Positions 1 to 7,917 of a stretch of 64,000 nt of DNA are shown piece after piece (within the stretch, counting starts at the first letter, position 1; every line of letters starts with the position of its first letter). A program made the translations under genes and the position numbers. The stretch is from DASXMT01 sp963755985 (GTDB lineage Bacteria > Actinomycetota > Acidimicrobiia > Acidimicrobiales > RAAP-2): NCBI GenBank assembly GCA_963755985.1, contig CAVWLO010000003.1, forward strand, positions 434,001-498,000, given 5' to 3'. The notes beneath the pieces are model-generated. The model was not told the origin of the DNA and ran no database searches. It was given only the letters and a program-made list of their open reading frames with translations.

Positions 1-22
1 ATCCACCGGTAGCCTCGTCCCG

Positions 23-889
23 ATGTCCGTCCCCGTTCGTCCCGCTGCCACCGTCCTCTTGGTGCGTGACGCCCTGGGCGAGCACGGGGAACCGGCCATC
101 GAGGTCTGCATGCTGCGGCGAAGCCTCGGCGCCAGCTTTGCTGCCGGCGCCCATGTGTTCCCGGGTGGATCGGTCGACGACGCCGACCGTGACCCACGGT
201 TCGAATCGCTGTGCCGGGGCCGGACTGATGCCGGGGCGAGTGCGACCCTCGGCCTGCCCGCCGGCGGGCTGTCGTTCTGGGTGGCGGCGGTACGGGAGTG
301 CTTCGAAGAGGCCGGCGTTGTCCTGGCTTACCCCCGGGGCGACGGCGCCGATCCGGGAGCGCCGGCCCGTTCGTCGGGACTGCTCGACACGTCGGACCCG
401 GCGGTGCGGGCCCGGTTCGCCGCCCACCGGGACGAGTTGAACGCCGGTGGGGCCCGCTTCGTCGACCTGTGCCGCGCCGAGGGCCTCGAGCTGGCCACCG
501 ATGCGCTCCATTACATCAGCCGCTGGATCACGCCGGGGTTCATGCCCAAGCGGTTCGACACCCGGTTCTTCGTCTGCGCCGCTCCGACCGGGCAGGTGGC
601 GATCCACGACGAAGGCGAGACCATCGCCACGGTCTGGATCCGCCCTGCCGACGCCGTGCAGGCCAGCCAACGCGGCGAGCTGGACCTGTTGCCACCCACC
701 CTGGCCAACCTGGGGACCGTCGGCCGGTACCCGACCACAGCCGCATTGCTCGAGGAGGCCGCGACTATGACCGAGATGCCGGCCATGGAAGCGGTGGTGG
801 CGACCGCAGCAGGCGAGTTCAAGGTCCTGCACCCAGGCGACGAGGGCTACGAGGACGCCGTGGCCCGGATGGTGGCCGATGCCGGCTGA
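23..889 (+). CDS. NUDIX hydrolase, NUDT19-like with interrupted Nudix box
   Basis: This 288-aa protein is a Nudix hydrolase, a family that cleaves nucleoside diphosphates linked to another moiety, for example CoA or ADP-ribose. The first half of the Nudix box is seen at residues 42-52 (GAHVFPGGSVD) and the second half at 91-98 (RECFEEAG). They are separated by about 40 residues, the insertion pattern of the NUDT19/RP2 branch, some members of which hydrolyse acyl-CoAs. The substrate here is inferred from that resemblance only. The gene overlaps the next one by 11 nt, so the two are probably translated together. The start lies only 22 nt into the window, so its ribosome-binding region cannot be judged well. 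Confidence 0.85.
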   Translation: MSVPVRPAATVLLVRDALGEHGEPAIEVCMLRRSLGASFAAGAHVFPGGSVDDADRDPRFESLCRGRTDAGASATLGLPAGGLSFWVAAVRECFEEAGVVLAYPRGDGADPGAPARSSGLLDTSDPAVRARFAAHRDELNAGGARFVDLCRAEGLELATDALHYISRWITPGFMPKRFDTRFFVCAAPTGQVAIHDEGETIATVWIRPADAVQASQRGELDLLPPTLANLGTVGRYPTTAALLEEAATMTEMPAMEAVVATAAGEFKVLHPGDEGYEDAVARMVADAG

Positions 890-1766
890 GGTCACCGGGT
901 TGGTCCACGATCGGCCGCAGGTCGTGGCTCCGGGGGTGGTGCGGGTCACTGCGGCCAATCCGGGGATGATGACCGGGCCCGGTACCAATACCTACCTGGT
1001 CGGCACCGACGAGCTGGCCGTCATCGACCCGGGCCCCGACGACGACGCCCACCTCGACGCGGTGGCCGCCGCCGGCGCCGGAGCCATCCGTTGGATCTTC
1101 GTGACCCATACCCACCCCGACCACGCTCCCGGGGCGGCCGGCCTGGCTGCACGGACGGGGGCCGAGCGACTGGGCTTCGCCTCATGCGACGGGTTCGACG
1201 CCGACCGGACGGTCGTTGATGGCTTCGATCTCCACCGGCCCGGGCTCCACCTACGGGCCGTCCACACGCCGGGGCACGCGTCGAACCATCTCTGCTACCT
1301 GGCCGAGCTCCCCCACGTCGTCGGCCCGGGCAAGGGGCCGACCATGTTGTTCTCGGGCGACCACGTCATGGACGGGTCCACCGTGGTGATCTCGCCCCCA
1401 GATGGCGACATGGCCGTCTACCTGGCCAGCCTGGCCCTGCTGTTGCGGCTGAAGCCGGCGGTCGACGTGATCGCCCCGGGCCACGGGAACCTGATCGAGG
1501 ACCCCGGCGGGGCCGTCGACGCCTATGTCGCCCACCGGGTCGCGCGAGAGGAGCTGGTGGCCGAGGCCCTGGCCGCAGCCGGGTCGGCGACGGTGGACGA
1601 GTTGATCCCGGTGGTCTATGCCGACGTGGACGAAGCTCGGCACCCGGTCGCCCGCCGGTCGCTCTGGGCCCACCTCCGCAAGTTGGCCGACGAAGGCCGG
1701 GCCCGAACCCCGGACCGGGACGACGCCGCGACCACCTGGGAGTGGGCGGCCACCCAGCCCGACTGA
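879..1766 (+). CDS. metallo-beta-lactamase-fold hydrolase (LACTB2-like)
   Basis: A 295-aa metallo-beta-lactamase-fold hydrolase. The zinc signature HTHPDH is at residues 77-82, followed by HTPGHASNH, the metal-bridging Asp in FSGDH, and a late APGHG. After about residue 225 comes a small winged-helix-like segment (LWAHLRKLADEGR), as in LACTB2 relatives, some of which are endoribonucleases while others are thioesterase or glyoxalase-II-like. The start ATG lies inside the 3' end of the NUDIX gene (11-nt overlap), which suggests coupled translation. It converges on mrp across about 60 nt. The exact substrate cannot be assigned. Confidence 0.88.
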   Translation: MPAEVTGLVHDRPQVVAPGVVRVTAANPGMMTGPGTNTYLVGTDELAVIDPGPDDDAHLDAVAAAGAGAIRWIFVTHTHPDHAPGAAGLAARTGAERLGFASCDGFDADRTVVDGFDLHRPGLHLRAVHTPGHASNHLCYLAELPHVVGPGKGPTMLFSGDHVMDGSTVVISPPDGDMAVYLASLALLLRLKPAVDVIAPGHGNLIEDPGGAVDAYVAHRVAREELVAEALAAAGSATVDELIPVVYADVDEARHPVARRSLWAHLRKLADEGRARTPDRDDAATTWEWAATQPD

Positions 1767-1828
1767 ATCCGGTTCGCCGCCCGGGCCGGTCGTGCCCGAT
1801 CCACGGCCAGGGGACGGTGGTGACCGGC

Positions 1829-3103
1829 TCACTGTCCGGCGGTGGTGCCTGCCTTCACGGCCGCCTCGACATGCTCGAGCATCCGTGCGCTGCATCCGTC
1901 CATGACGATGACGGGTGCCACCACGGTGGCCACGGTCTCGGCGATCTCGGCGAAGACCCGGGCCAGAGGCTGCCCATCGTCAAGGGCGACCGGGTCGCCG
2001 CTGTCGCCGGCCCGCGACACCGAGGGATGGATCGGCACCTGGCCGACCAGGGGCACCCCGATGTCGGCCGCCAGTCGGGCCCCGCCGCCTGAACCGAAGA
2101 GCGCGTAGGACGTCCCGTGCTCGCAGGTGAAGTCGCTCATGTTCTCGATGACCCCGGCCACCCGGAGATAGCCCTTGCGGGCCATGTCGGCCGTCCGGGC
2201 CGCCACCTTCTGGGCGGCCAGGGGCGGGGTGGTGACGACGAGCATCTCGGCGCGCGGCAGCATGCGGGCCAGGCCCATCTGGATGTCCCCGGTGCCGGGG
2301 GGCATGTCGATCAGGAGGTAGTCGAGGTCACCCCAGTGCACGTCCTCCAAGAACTGCTGGACGGCGCGGTTGAGCACCAGCCCGCGCCACATGATGGCGC
2401 TGTCCTCGTCGGCCAGGAAGCCCATCGACAGGACCCGGAGGAGCCCGTCGCCGACCCGCCGCTCCAGCGGGATCATCTTCTTCCCGCGGGCCTCGACCTC
2501 CCCCTGCATGCCGAGCAGGCGGGGGACCGAGAAGCCCCAGATATCGGCGTCGAGCACGCCGACGGTCAGCCCACGGCGGGCCAGGGCCACGGCCAGGTTC
2601 ACGGTGATCGAGCTCTTCCCCACCCCACCCTTGCCCGAGGCGATGGTGAGCACCCGCGTCGTGTCGGGAATGTCGGTGGCCGGGGCGGAATCACGGGCGA
2701 TCCAGCGTGCCTTCTCCATCACCGCCCGTCGCTCCGGCTCGTCCATGGCGCCGGTGCGGACATCGACCGACTGCACACCGGGCAAGGAGAGAACGCGGGA
2801 CTCCACGTCACGGCGGATCTGGCCCCGGAGCGGGCACCCGGCGATGGTCAGGGCCACCTCGACGTGGACCGACCCGTCGTCGGCCACGTCGACCGACCGG
2901 ACCATGCCCAGGTCCACGATGCTCGCGCCCAGCTCAGGGTCGACCACCGCGGCCAGGGCGGCGCGGACCGCGTCCGGGGTCGGGGCGTCGGACGAGGGAT
3001 CACCTGGGAGGGACGGGGGACCCGAGAGGGGTGGCCGAGCCCGAGCGGGCACGTCCTCGCCCCCGGGTTCGTCGGCTGGATGCACATCGGAGACGGGCGT
3101 CAC
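1829..3103 (-). CDS. mrp: Mrp/NBP35-family Fe-S carrier ATPase with N-terminal DUF59 domain
   Basis: A 424-aa P-loop ATPase of the Mrp/ApbC family, which binds and transfers Fe-S clusters. An N-terminal MIP18/DUF59 domain (about residues 40-125) precedes the deviant Walker A motif GKGGVGKSS, then DADIWGFS and the Walker B-like LLIDMPPGTGD. The family's usual C-terminal CxxC cluster ligand is degraded: the equivalent stretch reads FTCEHGTSY, with one Cys only. The start is GTG. The gene is divergent from the HesB/IscA gene across about 160 bp, a neighbourhood consistent with cluster assembly and delivery. The ATPase assignment is firm. Cluster transfer is inferred from the family, and the missing Cys is a caveat. 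Confidence 0.9.
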   Translation of the reverse strand: MTPVSDVHPADEPGGEDVPARARPPLSGPPSLPGDPSSDAPTPDAVRAALAAVVDPELGASIVDLGMVRSVDVADDGSVHVEVALTIAGCPLRGQIRRDVESRVLSLPGVQSVDVRTGAMDEPERRAVMEKARWIARDSAPATDIPDTTRVLTIASGKGGVGKSSITVNLAVALARRGLTVGVLDADIWGFSVPRLLGMQGEVEARGKKMIPLERRVGDGLLRVLSMGFLADEDSAIMWRGLVLNRAVQQFLEDVHWGDLDYLLIDMPPGTGDIQMGLARMLPRAEMLVVTTPPLAAQKVAARTADMARKGYLRVAGVIENMSDFTCEHGTSYALFGSGGGARLAADIGVPLVGQVPIHPSVSRAGDSGDPVALDDGQPLARVFAEIAETVATVVAPVIVMDGCSARMLEHVEAAVKAGTTAGQ

Positions 3104-3263
3104 AAGGGAATTCTAGCGGTGGGGCCGGGCTGGCCAGCCTCGGCCGGCCTATCCTGGTACCGATCCCCGTGTCGGGCAGATACGCTGGTGGTTACCAGGA
3201 CGGTCCAGGCCGGTGGCCTGCGGCCCGACACGATCAGTCGAACAGCTTCAAGGAGGCGCACGG

Positions 3264-3629
3264 GTGACCACCACCATGCAGACAGTCAGCATCGGAAAGA
3301 GGCCGGCTCCGGTTGTCCTGACCGACGTCGCCGCGGCCAAGGTGGCTGAGCTGCTGGCCCAAGAGGACACCGCCGACCTCGCCCTCAGGGTGGCGGTGCG
3401 ACCGGGAGGCTGCTCGGGCTACAGCTACGAGATGTTCTTCGACGCCGATGTGGCCGACGACGACATCGTCCGGGAGTTCGGCACGGTGAAAGTGATCGTG
3501 GATTCGGCCAGTGCCGATCTGCTCAAGGGCTCGACCCTCGACTACAGCGACGGCCTCCAAGGCGCCGGCTTCCATGTGACGAACCCGAACGCCTCGAGAA
3601 CCTGCGGTTGCGGTTCGTCTTTCAGCTGA
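3264..3629 (+). CDS. HesB/IscA-type A-type Fe-S carrier protein
   Basis: A 121-aa A-type carrier that receives Fe-S clusters and hands them to apo-proteins. The three conserved cysteines are present: one in GGCSGYSYE and the C-terminal CGCG pair in SRTCGCGSS. The start chosen is GTG 3264, seven nt after a clean AGGAGG at 3251-3256. A reading frame is open further upstream but has no ribosome site, and an ATG four codons in (3276) is the alternative. The neighbouring Mrp ATPase and the downstream 2Fe-2S oxidoreductase fit a role in maturing Fe-S enzymes. Length is normal for the family. Confidence 0.92.
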   Translation: MTTTMQTVSIGKRPAPVVLTDVAAAKVAELLAQEDTADLALRVAVRPGGCSGYSYEMFFDADVADDDIVREFGTVKVIVDSASADLLKGSTLDYSDGLQGAGFHVTNPNASRTCGCGSSFS

Positions 3630-3633
3630 TCCG

Positions 3634-5244
3634 CTGATCCGGCTCCGCGTCGACGGCGTCGACGTCGAGATACCCGAGGACGACCAGTCGCTCCTCGACG
3701 TCCTGCGCGAGCGCCTCCACCTGCGCACGCCGAAGGACGGCTGCAGCCCCCAGGGCCAGTGCGGTTGCTGCACGGTATGGGTCGATGGCGCACCGCGGGT
3801 CTCCTGTGTGACCCCCATCCGCCGGCTGAGCGGTCGAGAGGTGACCACGTTGGAGGGCCTGGCCCCCGACGTACGCGATGCCTGGGCCGCGGCGTTCATC
3901 GCCTCCGGCGCCAGCCAGTGCGGGTTCTGCACCCCGGGGATCATCATGCGGCTGGCCGCGTTGGGCGGCCCCGGCCACGATGCGCACGCGGCGGTTCCCG
4001 ACGCCAAGGTCGGCCAGGCCCTGCTGGCCCACCTGTGCCGGTGCACCGGGTGGCAGACGGTGGTCGAGGCGGCCGCCCTGGCCTTCGCCGGATCAGGCGG
4101 CCCCGACCTCCCGGGCCGTGACCTGGCCGCGGCGGCCCGTCGTGCGTCGATCGAAGGGCGTTCGACCCAACGGGTGGGGCCCGAGGTCGCTCTCGGCGCC
4201 GGGTCGTTCGCCGACGACACGGCCCCGACCGACGCGGCGGTGGCCCTCTCCGACGGTGCCGGCGGGTTCGTGGTGGCCGACACGGCCCAAGAGGCCAGGG
4301 GCCTGCGCCAGAAGGTCCAGGGCCGCCGGACCACCATCGAGGTCTCGCACCCGGTGGAGGTGCCCCCGGGCGAGTGGTCGCTCACCCTCCAGACGACCTG
4401 GGTCGAGCCGGCCTACCTGGAGCCCGATGCATCATGGTGCGTCCCCGGCGGCGAGCCGGCGTCGCCCTGTGCCAACGGCGGGGCCTTCGGCGGAAAACGG
4501 CACTCGCCCCTTCCTGGTGTGGCCCGCCGTCTGGCCGCCGAGCACCGGCGCCCGGTCCGGGCGCTGTGGTCCCGGGAGGACGTGGTCCGGTTCGGGCCCA
4601 AGCGGCCCCCGGTCGGCGCCGGCGTGGCCGCCGATGGCTCGGGCGTGCTCCGGGTGGGTGCCTCCACGCCGTGGCCCGACGACACCTGGAGGGAACTGGA
4701 GCAGGTCGTGGCCGCGGTGGCGCCGGGGCTCTTGTTGGAGCCCTTCGCCGTGGCCGGACCCCCGGTCTCGGGCGATCAACGGGGTGCGGTGTGGGCCGAG
4801 GCCGCCGTGCTGTCCGCCTGTGCCGCCATCGTGGGATCGCTCGGCCCCGGCCCCCACCGCGACGTACCGGTCGAGGTGGTCGCCCCCGACGGCGGCAGGG
4901 CCGTGGTCACCCACGGGTCCGATGAGTCCGTGACCGTCGCCGTGGCCGCCGGGGACGTGCTCGACGACATCACCCTCCGCTCCTATTGCATCGGAGCGGT
5001 CCATCAGGCGCTCGGCTGGGTCCGGTCCGAGGGGATCGCCGTGGACGCGGAGGGATCGGTCCACGACCTGACCATCCGCTCGTTCGGGATCATCCCGGCG
5101 CGATCGGTGCCCACCATCACCGTGGTCATCGAGGCCAGCGCCGGCGGCGAACCGGTGAACGGGTCCGACGCCGTGTTCGCGGCCGCGGCCGCGGCGTGCT
5201 GGTTGGCCGACGGACTGTCCCCCACCTGGCCCACCCGGCGGTGA
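3634..5244 (+). CDS. compact xanthine-dehydrogenase-like fusion: two 2Fe-2S domains plus truncated molybdopterin domain
   Basis: About 536 aa. Residues 1-60 form a plant-type 2Fe-2S domain (DGCSPQGQCGCC), and the next 90 carry the second 2Fe-2S domain typical of molybdenum hydroxylase small subunits (ASQCGFCTPG, HLCRCTGW). The rest resembles a shortened large subunit: GGAFGGK is the molybdopterin-contact motif, and the end (RSYCIGAVHQALGW, RSFGIIPA, GGEPVNGSD) matches the conserved C terminus, including the position of the catalytic Glu. Normal large subunits are about 750 aa, so several hundred residues are missing. No ATG, GTG or TTG opens the frame before the first cluster. CTG 3634, five bases after the HesB stop, is the best guess; a conventional start exists only at GTG 3808, which would remove the first cluster. 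Substrate unknown. Confidence 0.7.
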   Translation: MIRLRVDGVDVEIPEDDQSLLDVLRERLHLRTPKDGCSPQGQCGCCTVWVDGAPRVSCVTPIRRLSGREVTTLEGLAPDVRDAWAAAFIASGASQCGFCTPGIIMRLAALGGPGHDAHAAVPDAKVGQALLAHLCRCTGWQTVVEAAALAFAGSGGPDLPGRDLAAAARRASIEGRSTQRVGPEVALGAGSFADDTAPTDAAVALSDGAGGFVVADTAQEARGLRQKVQGRRTTIEVSHPVEVPPGEWSLTLQTTWVEPAYLEPDASWCVPGGEPASPCANGGAFGGKRHSPLPGVARRLAAEHRRPVRALWSREDVVRFGPKRPPVGAGVAADGSGVLRVGASTPWPDDTWRELEQVVAAVAPGLLLEPFAVAGPPVSGDQRGAVWAEAAVLSACAAIVGSLGPGPHRDVPVEVVAPDGGRAVVTHGSDESVTVAVAAGDVLDDITLRSYCIGAVHQALGWVRSEGIAVDAEGSVHDLTIRSFGIIPARSVPTITVVIEASAGGEPVNGSDAVFAAAAAACWLADGLSPTWPTRR

Positions 5245-5295
5245 CACGGCCACGCCGTCCCGGACAGCATGGCGTCCCGACTAGAAAGGCAGGCC

Positions 5296-5733
5296 GTGAG
5301 CGTTCCCATCGGTCCCTACCGCCCCATCGTGCGTGCCGGCCCCTGGCTGATCTGCTCGGGCCAGCTGGGGCTCGCCCCGTCTACCGTCCAACCGGACGGC
5401 CCGCCCACCCTGATCGAGGGTGGGGTGGTGGCCCAGCTCCGACAGGCACTGGCGAATGGTGCCGGCCTGCTCAGAGGGGAGGGCGCCGGTGTCACCGCCG
5501 TGGTCAAGACGACGGTGTTCCTGACGGCCATGGCCGACTACGCCGCGGTGAACGAGGAGTACGCCGCGTTCTTCGGCGACCACCGGCCGGCCCGCTCGGT
5601 CGTCGCCGTGGCCGGGCTCCCGATGGGGGCGTTGGTCGAAGTAGAGCTGTGGGCCTACCTCGACGCCCCTGACCGAGACGCTCCCGATCCCCCGGCCGGT
5701 CAGGGGGCCCAGGTCGTCTGGCCGAAGCGATAG
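5296..5733 (+). CDS. RidA/YjgF/YER057c/UK114-family protein
   Basis: A RidA-family protein, the group that hydrolyses reactive enamine/imine intermediates released by PLP enzymes. Signatures are IGPYRPIV near the N terminus, CSGQLGL, and the C-terminal stretch with RPARS and EVELWAY, where the Arg and Glu line the ligand pocket in characterised members. GTG 5296 is preferred because AAAGG lies six bases before it. An in-frame ATG at 5269 would add nine residues but lacks a ribosome site. The 3' end overlaps the convergent GlnR-like gene by 34 nt, so transcripts from the two strands must overlap. Confidence 0.85.
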   Translation: MSVPIGPYRPIVRAGPWLICSGQLGLAPSTVQPDGPPTLIEGGVVAQLRQALANGAGLLRGEGAGVTAVVKTTVFLTAMADYAAVNEEYAAFFGDHRPARSVVAVAGLPMGALVEVELWAYLDAPDRDAPDPPAGQGAQVVWPKR

Positions 5734-6380
5734 CCGACGGAGCGCACCGTCTGGATGAGGTGGGCATGCTCCTCGCCCAACTTGGCCCGGAGCCGGCGCA
5801 CGTGCACGTCCACGGTGCGGGCTCCTCCGTAGTACTCATAGCCCCACACCCGGCTGAGGAGCGTCTCCCGGGTGAAGACCTTGCCCGGCCGCCCGGCCAG
5901 AAAGCGCAGCAGCTCGTACTCCATGTAGGTGAGGTCGAGGACCCGACCGGCCACGGCCGCCTGGTAGGTCTCCAGGTTGAGCACCAGGGGCCCATGCTCC
6001 AAGAGATCGGGCCGGAGGCCCCGCCCGGTGCGCCAGAAGAGGTGGGTGAGTCGGGCCGTGAGCTCCTCGGGGTTGACCGGGTCCAGGCACAGGTCGTCGA
6101 ACAGGTCCTCCCGGAGCTCCAGTGCGGCCAGCTGCGAGGACCGGACCACCACCACCACCGGGGCCAGCGGCACCTCACGCTTGCGGATCTGTCGGCACAG
6201 GAGCACGGCCCCGGTCGGGTCCTCGGTGGCGCTGATGACCGCGCCGGACCAGCCGTCCTCGGGCTCGTCGGACTCGGCCAGCTCGGGCCGGCTGACCGCC
6301 CGCCAGGGATAGCCCCCGCGGTCGAGGACCGAGACGACCGCTTGGGGAGGCGGGTCGGGAAAGCAGAGCAGTGGTTCCAC
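5700..6380 (-). CDS. GlnR-like OmpR-family winged-helix regulator
   Basis: A 226-aa regulator with a degenerate receiver-like N-terminal half and an OmpR/PhoB winged-helix domain at about residues 130-222 (TYMEYELLRFL, ARTVDVHVRRLR, SVGYRF). The receiver half lacks an obvious Asp/Asp/Lys phosphorylation set, as in the orphan actinobacterial nitrogen regulator GlnR, and the DNA-binding half closely resembles GlnR. It lies 75 nt downstream of glnA in the same direction, so it is probably co-transcribed with the two glutamine synthetase genes and may control them. The start is GTG 6380, preceded by a strong purine-rich GGGAGGAAGG. The GlnR identity rests on domain resemblance plus context. MtrA or another orphan OmpR regulator is the alternative. 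Confidence 0.75.
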   Translation of the reverse strand: MEPLLCFPDPPPQAVVSVLDRGGYPWRAVSRPELAESDEPEDGWSGAVISATEDPTGAVLLCRQIRKREVPLAPVVVVVRSSQLAALELREDLFDDLCLDPVNPEELTARLTHLFWRTGRGLRPDLLEHGPLVLNLETYQAAVAGRVLDLTYMEYELLRFLAGRPGKVFTRETLLSRVWGYEYYGGARTVDVHVRRLRAKLGEEHAHLIQTVRSVGYRFGQTTWAP

Positions 6381-6455
6381 GTTGCCTTCCTCCCTTCTCC
6401 TGTGTTCGGTCCCGGGGCCCTCGGGGGCCCGATGCTCTCGGCCCTTGAGGCCCAA

Positions 6456-7832
6456 TTAGAGCAGGGGCAGGTACCGGTCAAGTTCGAACTGGCTGACGTG
6501 GGCTTTGTAGCCGGCCCATTCGGCCCGCTTGTTGCGGATGAACCACTCGAAGACGTGGTCGCCCAGCGTCGTCGCCAGGAGCTCGGAGGACTCCATCTCG
6601 CTCAGGGCCTCGGTCAGGCTGGCCGGAAGATGGACGATGTTGTTGGCGGCCAGCTCCTCGGCGGTCAGGTCGAAGAGGTTGGTGGTGGCCTCGTCGGGGA
6701 GCTCGTATCCCTCCTCGATCCCCCGGAGCCCGGCGGCCAGGATGACGGCGAAGGCCAGGTAGGGGTTGCAGGCGCTGTCGGGGGCCCGGTACTCGATCCG
6801 GGTCGACTCGGTCTTCCCCGGCTTCACCACCGGCACCCGGACCAGCGCCGATCGGTTGTTGCGGGCCCAGGAGACATGGATGGGGGCCTCGTAGCCCGAT
6901 ACGAGCCGCTTGTACGAGTTGACCCACTGATTGGTGACCGCGGTGATCTCGCTGGCGTGGCGGAGGAGCCCGGCGATGAACTGCTCGGCCACCTCGGATA
7001 GCCCGTGGGGGCGGCCCAGGTCGACGAAGGCGTTGGCATCCCCCCGGAACAGGGAGAGGTGGGTATGCATCCCCGATCCCTGCACCCCGGCCAGGGGCTT
7101 GGGCATGAAGCTGGCGTGCACGCCCTGCTGTCTGGCCATCTCCTTGACCACCAGCCGGACGGTCATCACCGTGTCGGCCATGGTGAGGGCGTCGGTGTAG
7201 CGAAGGTCGATCTCGTGTTGGCTGGGGGCATCCTCGTGTTGGGCGTGCTCGACGGGAATGCCCATCTCCTCCAGGGTGATGACCGTCCGCTGCCGGATGT
7301 CGCTGGCCCGGTCGGCCACGGTCAATTCGAAGTACGAGCCCGAGTCCAGTGCCCGTGGCGTGTGGCTCGGGTCGGCGTCGGCGAAGTAGAAGAACTCCAG
7401 CTCGGGTGCGGCATAGAAGGTGTAGCCGAGCTGCCGGGCCCGCTCGAGCGTCCGCCGGAGCACGTGGCGGGGATCACCCTGGAAGGGCGAGCCGTCCAGG
7501 TCGAAGATGTCGCAGAACACGCGGGCGACCGCTCCGGCGGGAGCGTCCACGTGGGGGGCACCCTGGGGTTGCAACGGGCCGTGGCTGTGCCAGGGAAGGA
7601 GCTGGAAGGTGTTGGCGTCGGGGCGGGCGAGGACGTCGCTCTCCTGGACGCGGCTGAAGCCGTCGATGGCCGACCCGTCGAACGTCATCCCCTCGTCGAG
7701 CGCGTTCTCGAGCTCGGCCGGGGTGATGCTGAAGGTCTTGGGTGTGCCGAGCACGTCGGTGAACCACAGCTGGACGAAGCGGATGCCCCGCTCCTCCACC
7801 GTGCGCAGCACGTACTCCTCTTGGCTCCTCAT
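6456..7832 (-). CDS. glnA: glutamine synthetase type I
   Basis: A 458-aa class I glutamine synthetase (ATP + glutamate + NH3 to glutamine). Motifs visible are TFDGSAIDGF, APELEFF (metal-binding Glu pair), the NHxH-like GSGMHTHLSLF, NNRSALVRVP and the C-terminal EYRAPDSACNPY. At the position where GSI-beta enzymes carry the adenylylated Tyr (NLYDLP), this protein has NLFDLT. The acceptor Tyr is therefore Phe, and control by GlnE-type adenylylation is unlikely. It sits between glnII and the GlnR-like regulator, all on the minus strand. The sequence shows a true GS fold; an alternative gamma-glutamylamide synthetase (GlnA3/GlnA4-like) role cannot be excluded. Confidence 0.9.
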   Translation of the reverse strand: MRSQEEYVLRTVEERGIRFVQLWFTDVLGTPKTFSITPAELENALDEGMTFDGSAIDGFSRVQESDVLARPDANTFQLLPWHSHGPLQPQGAPHVDAPAGAVARVFCDIFDLDGSPFQGDPRHVLRRTLERARQLGYTFYAAPELEFFYFADADPSHTPRALDSGSYFELTVADRASDIRQRTVITLEEMGIPVEHAQHEDAPSQHEIDLRYTDALTMADTVMTVRLVVKEMARQQGVHASFMPKPLAGVQGSGMHTHLSLFRGDANAFVDLGRPHGLSEVAEQFIAGLLRHASEITAVTNQWVNSYKRLVSGYEAPIHVSWARNNRSALVRVPVVKPGKTESTRIEYRAPDSACNPYLAFAVILAAGLRGIEEGYELPDEATTNLFDLTAEELAANNIVHLPASLTEALSEMESSELLATTLGDHVFEWFIRNKRAEWAGYKAHVSQFELDRYLPLL

Positions 7833-7917
7833 GGGCTTCCTCGCCGCCGACGTCCGGCGCGTGCTCGTGGTGCGGCGATGGTGAGCGTGCCGGGACCGGA
7901 CGAGATGCTGGGGTGTC

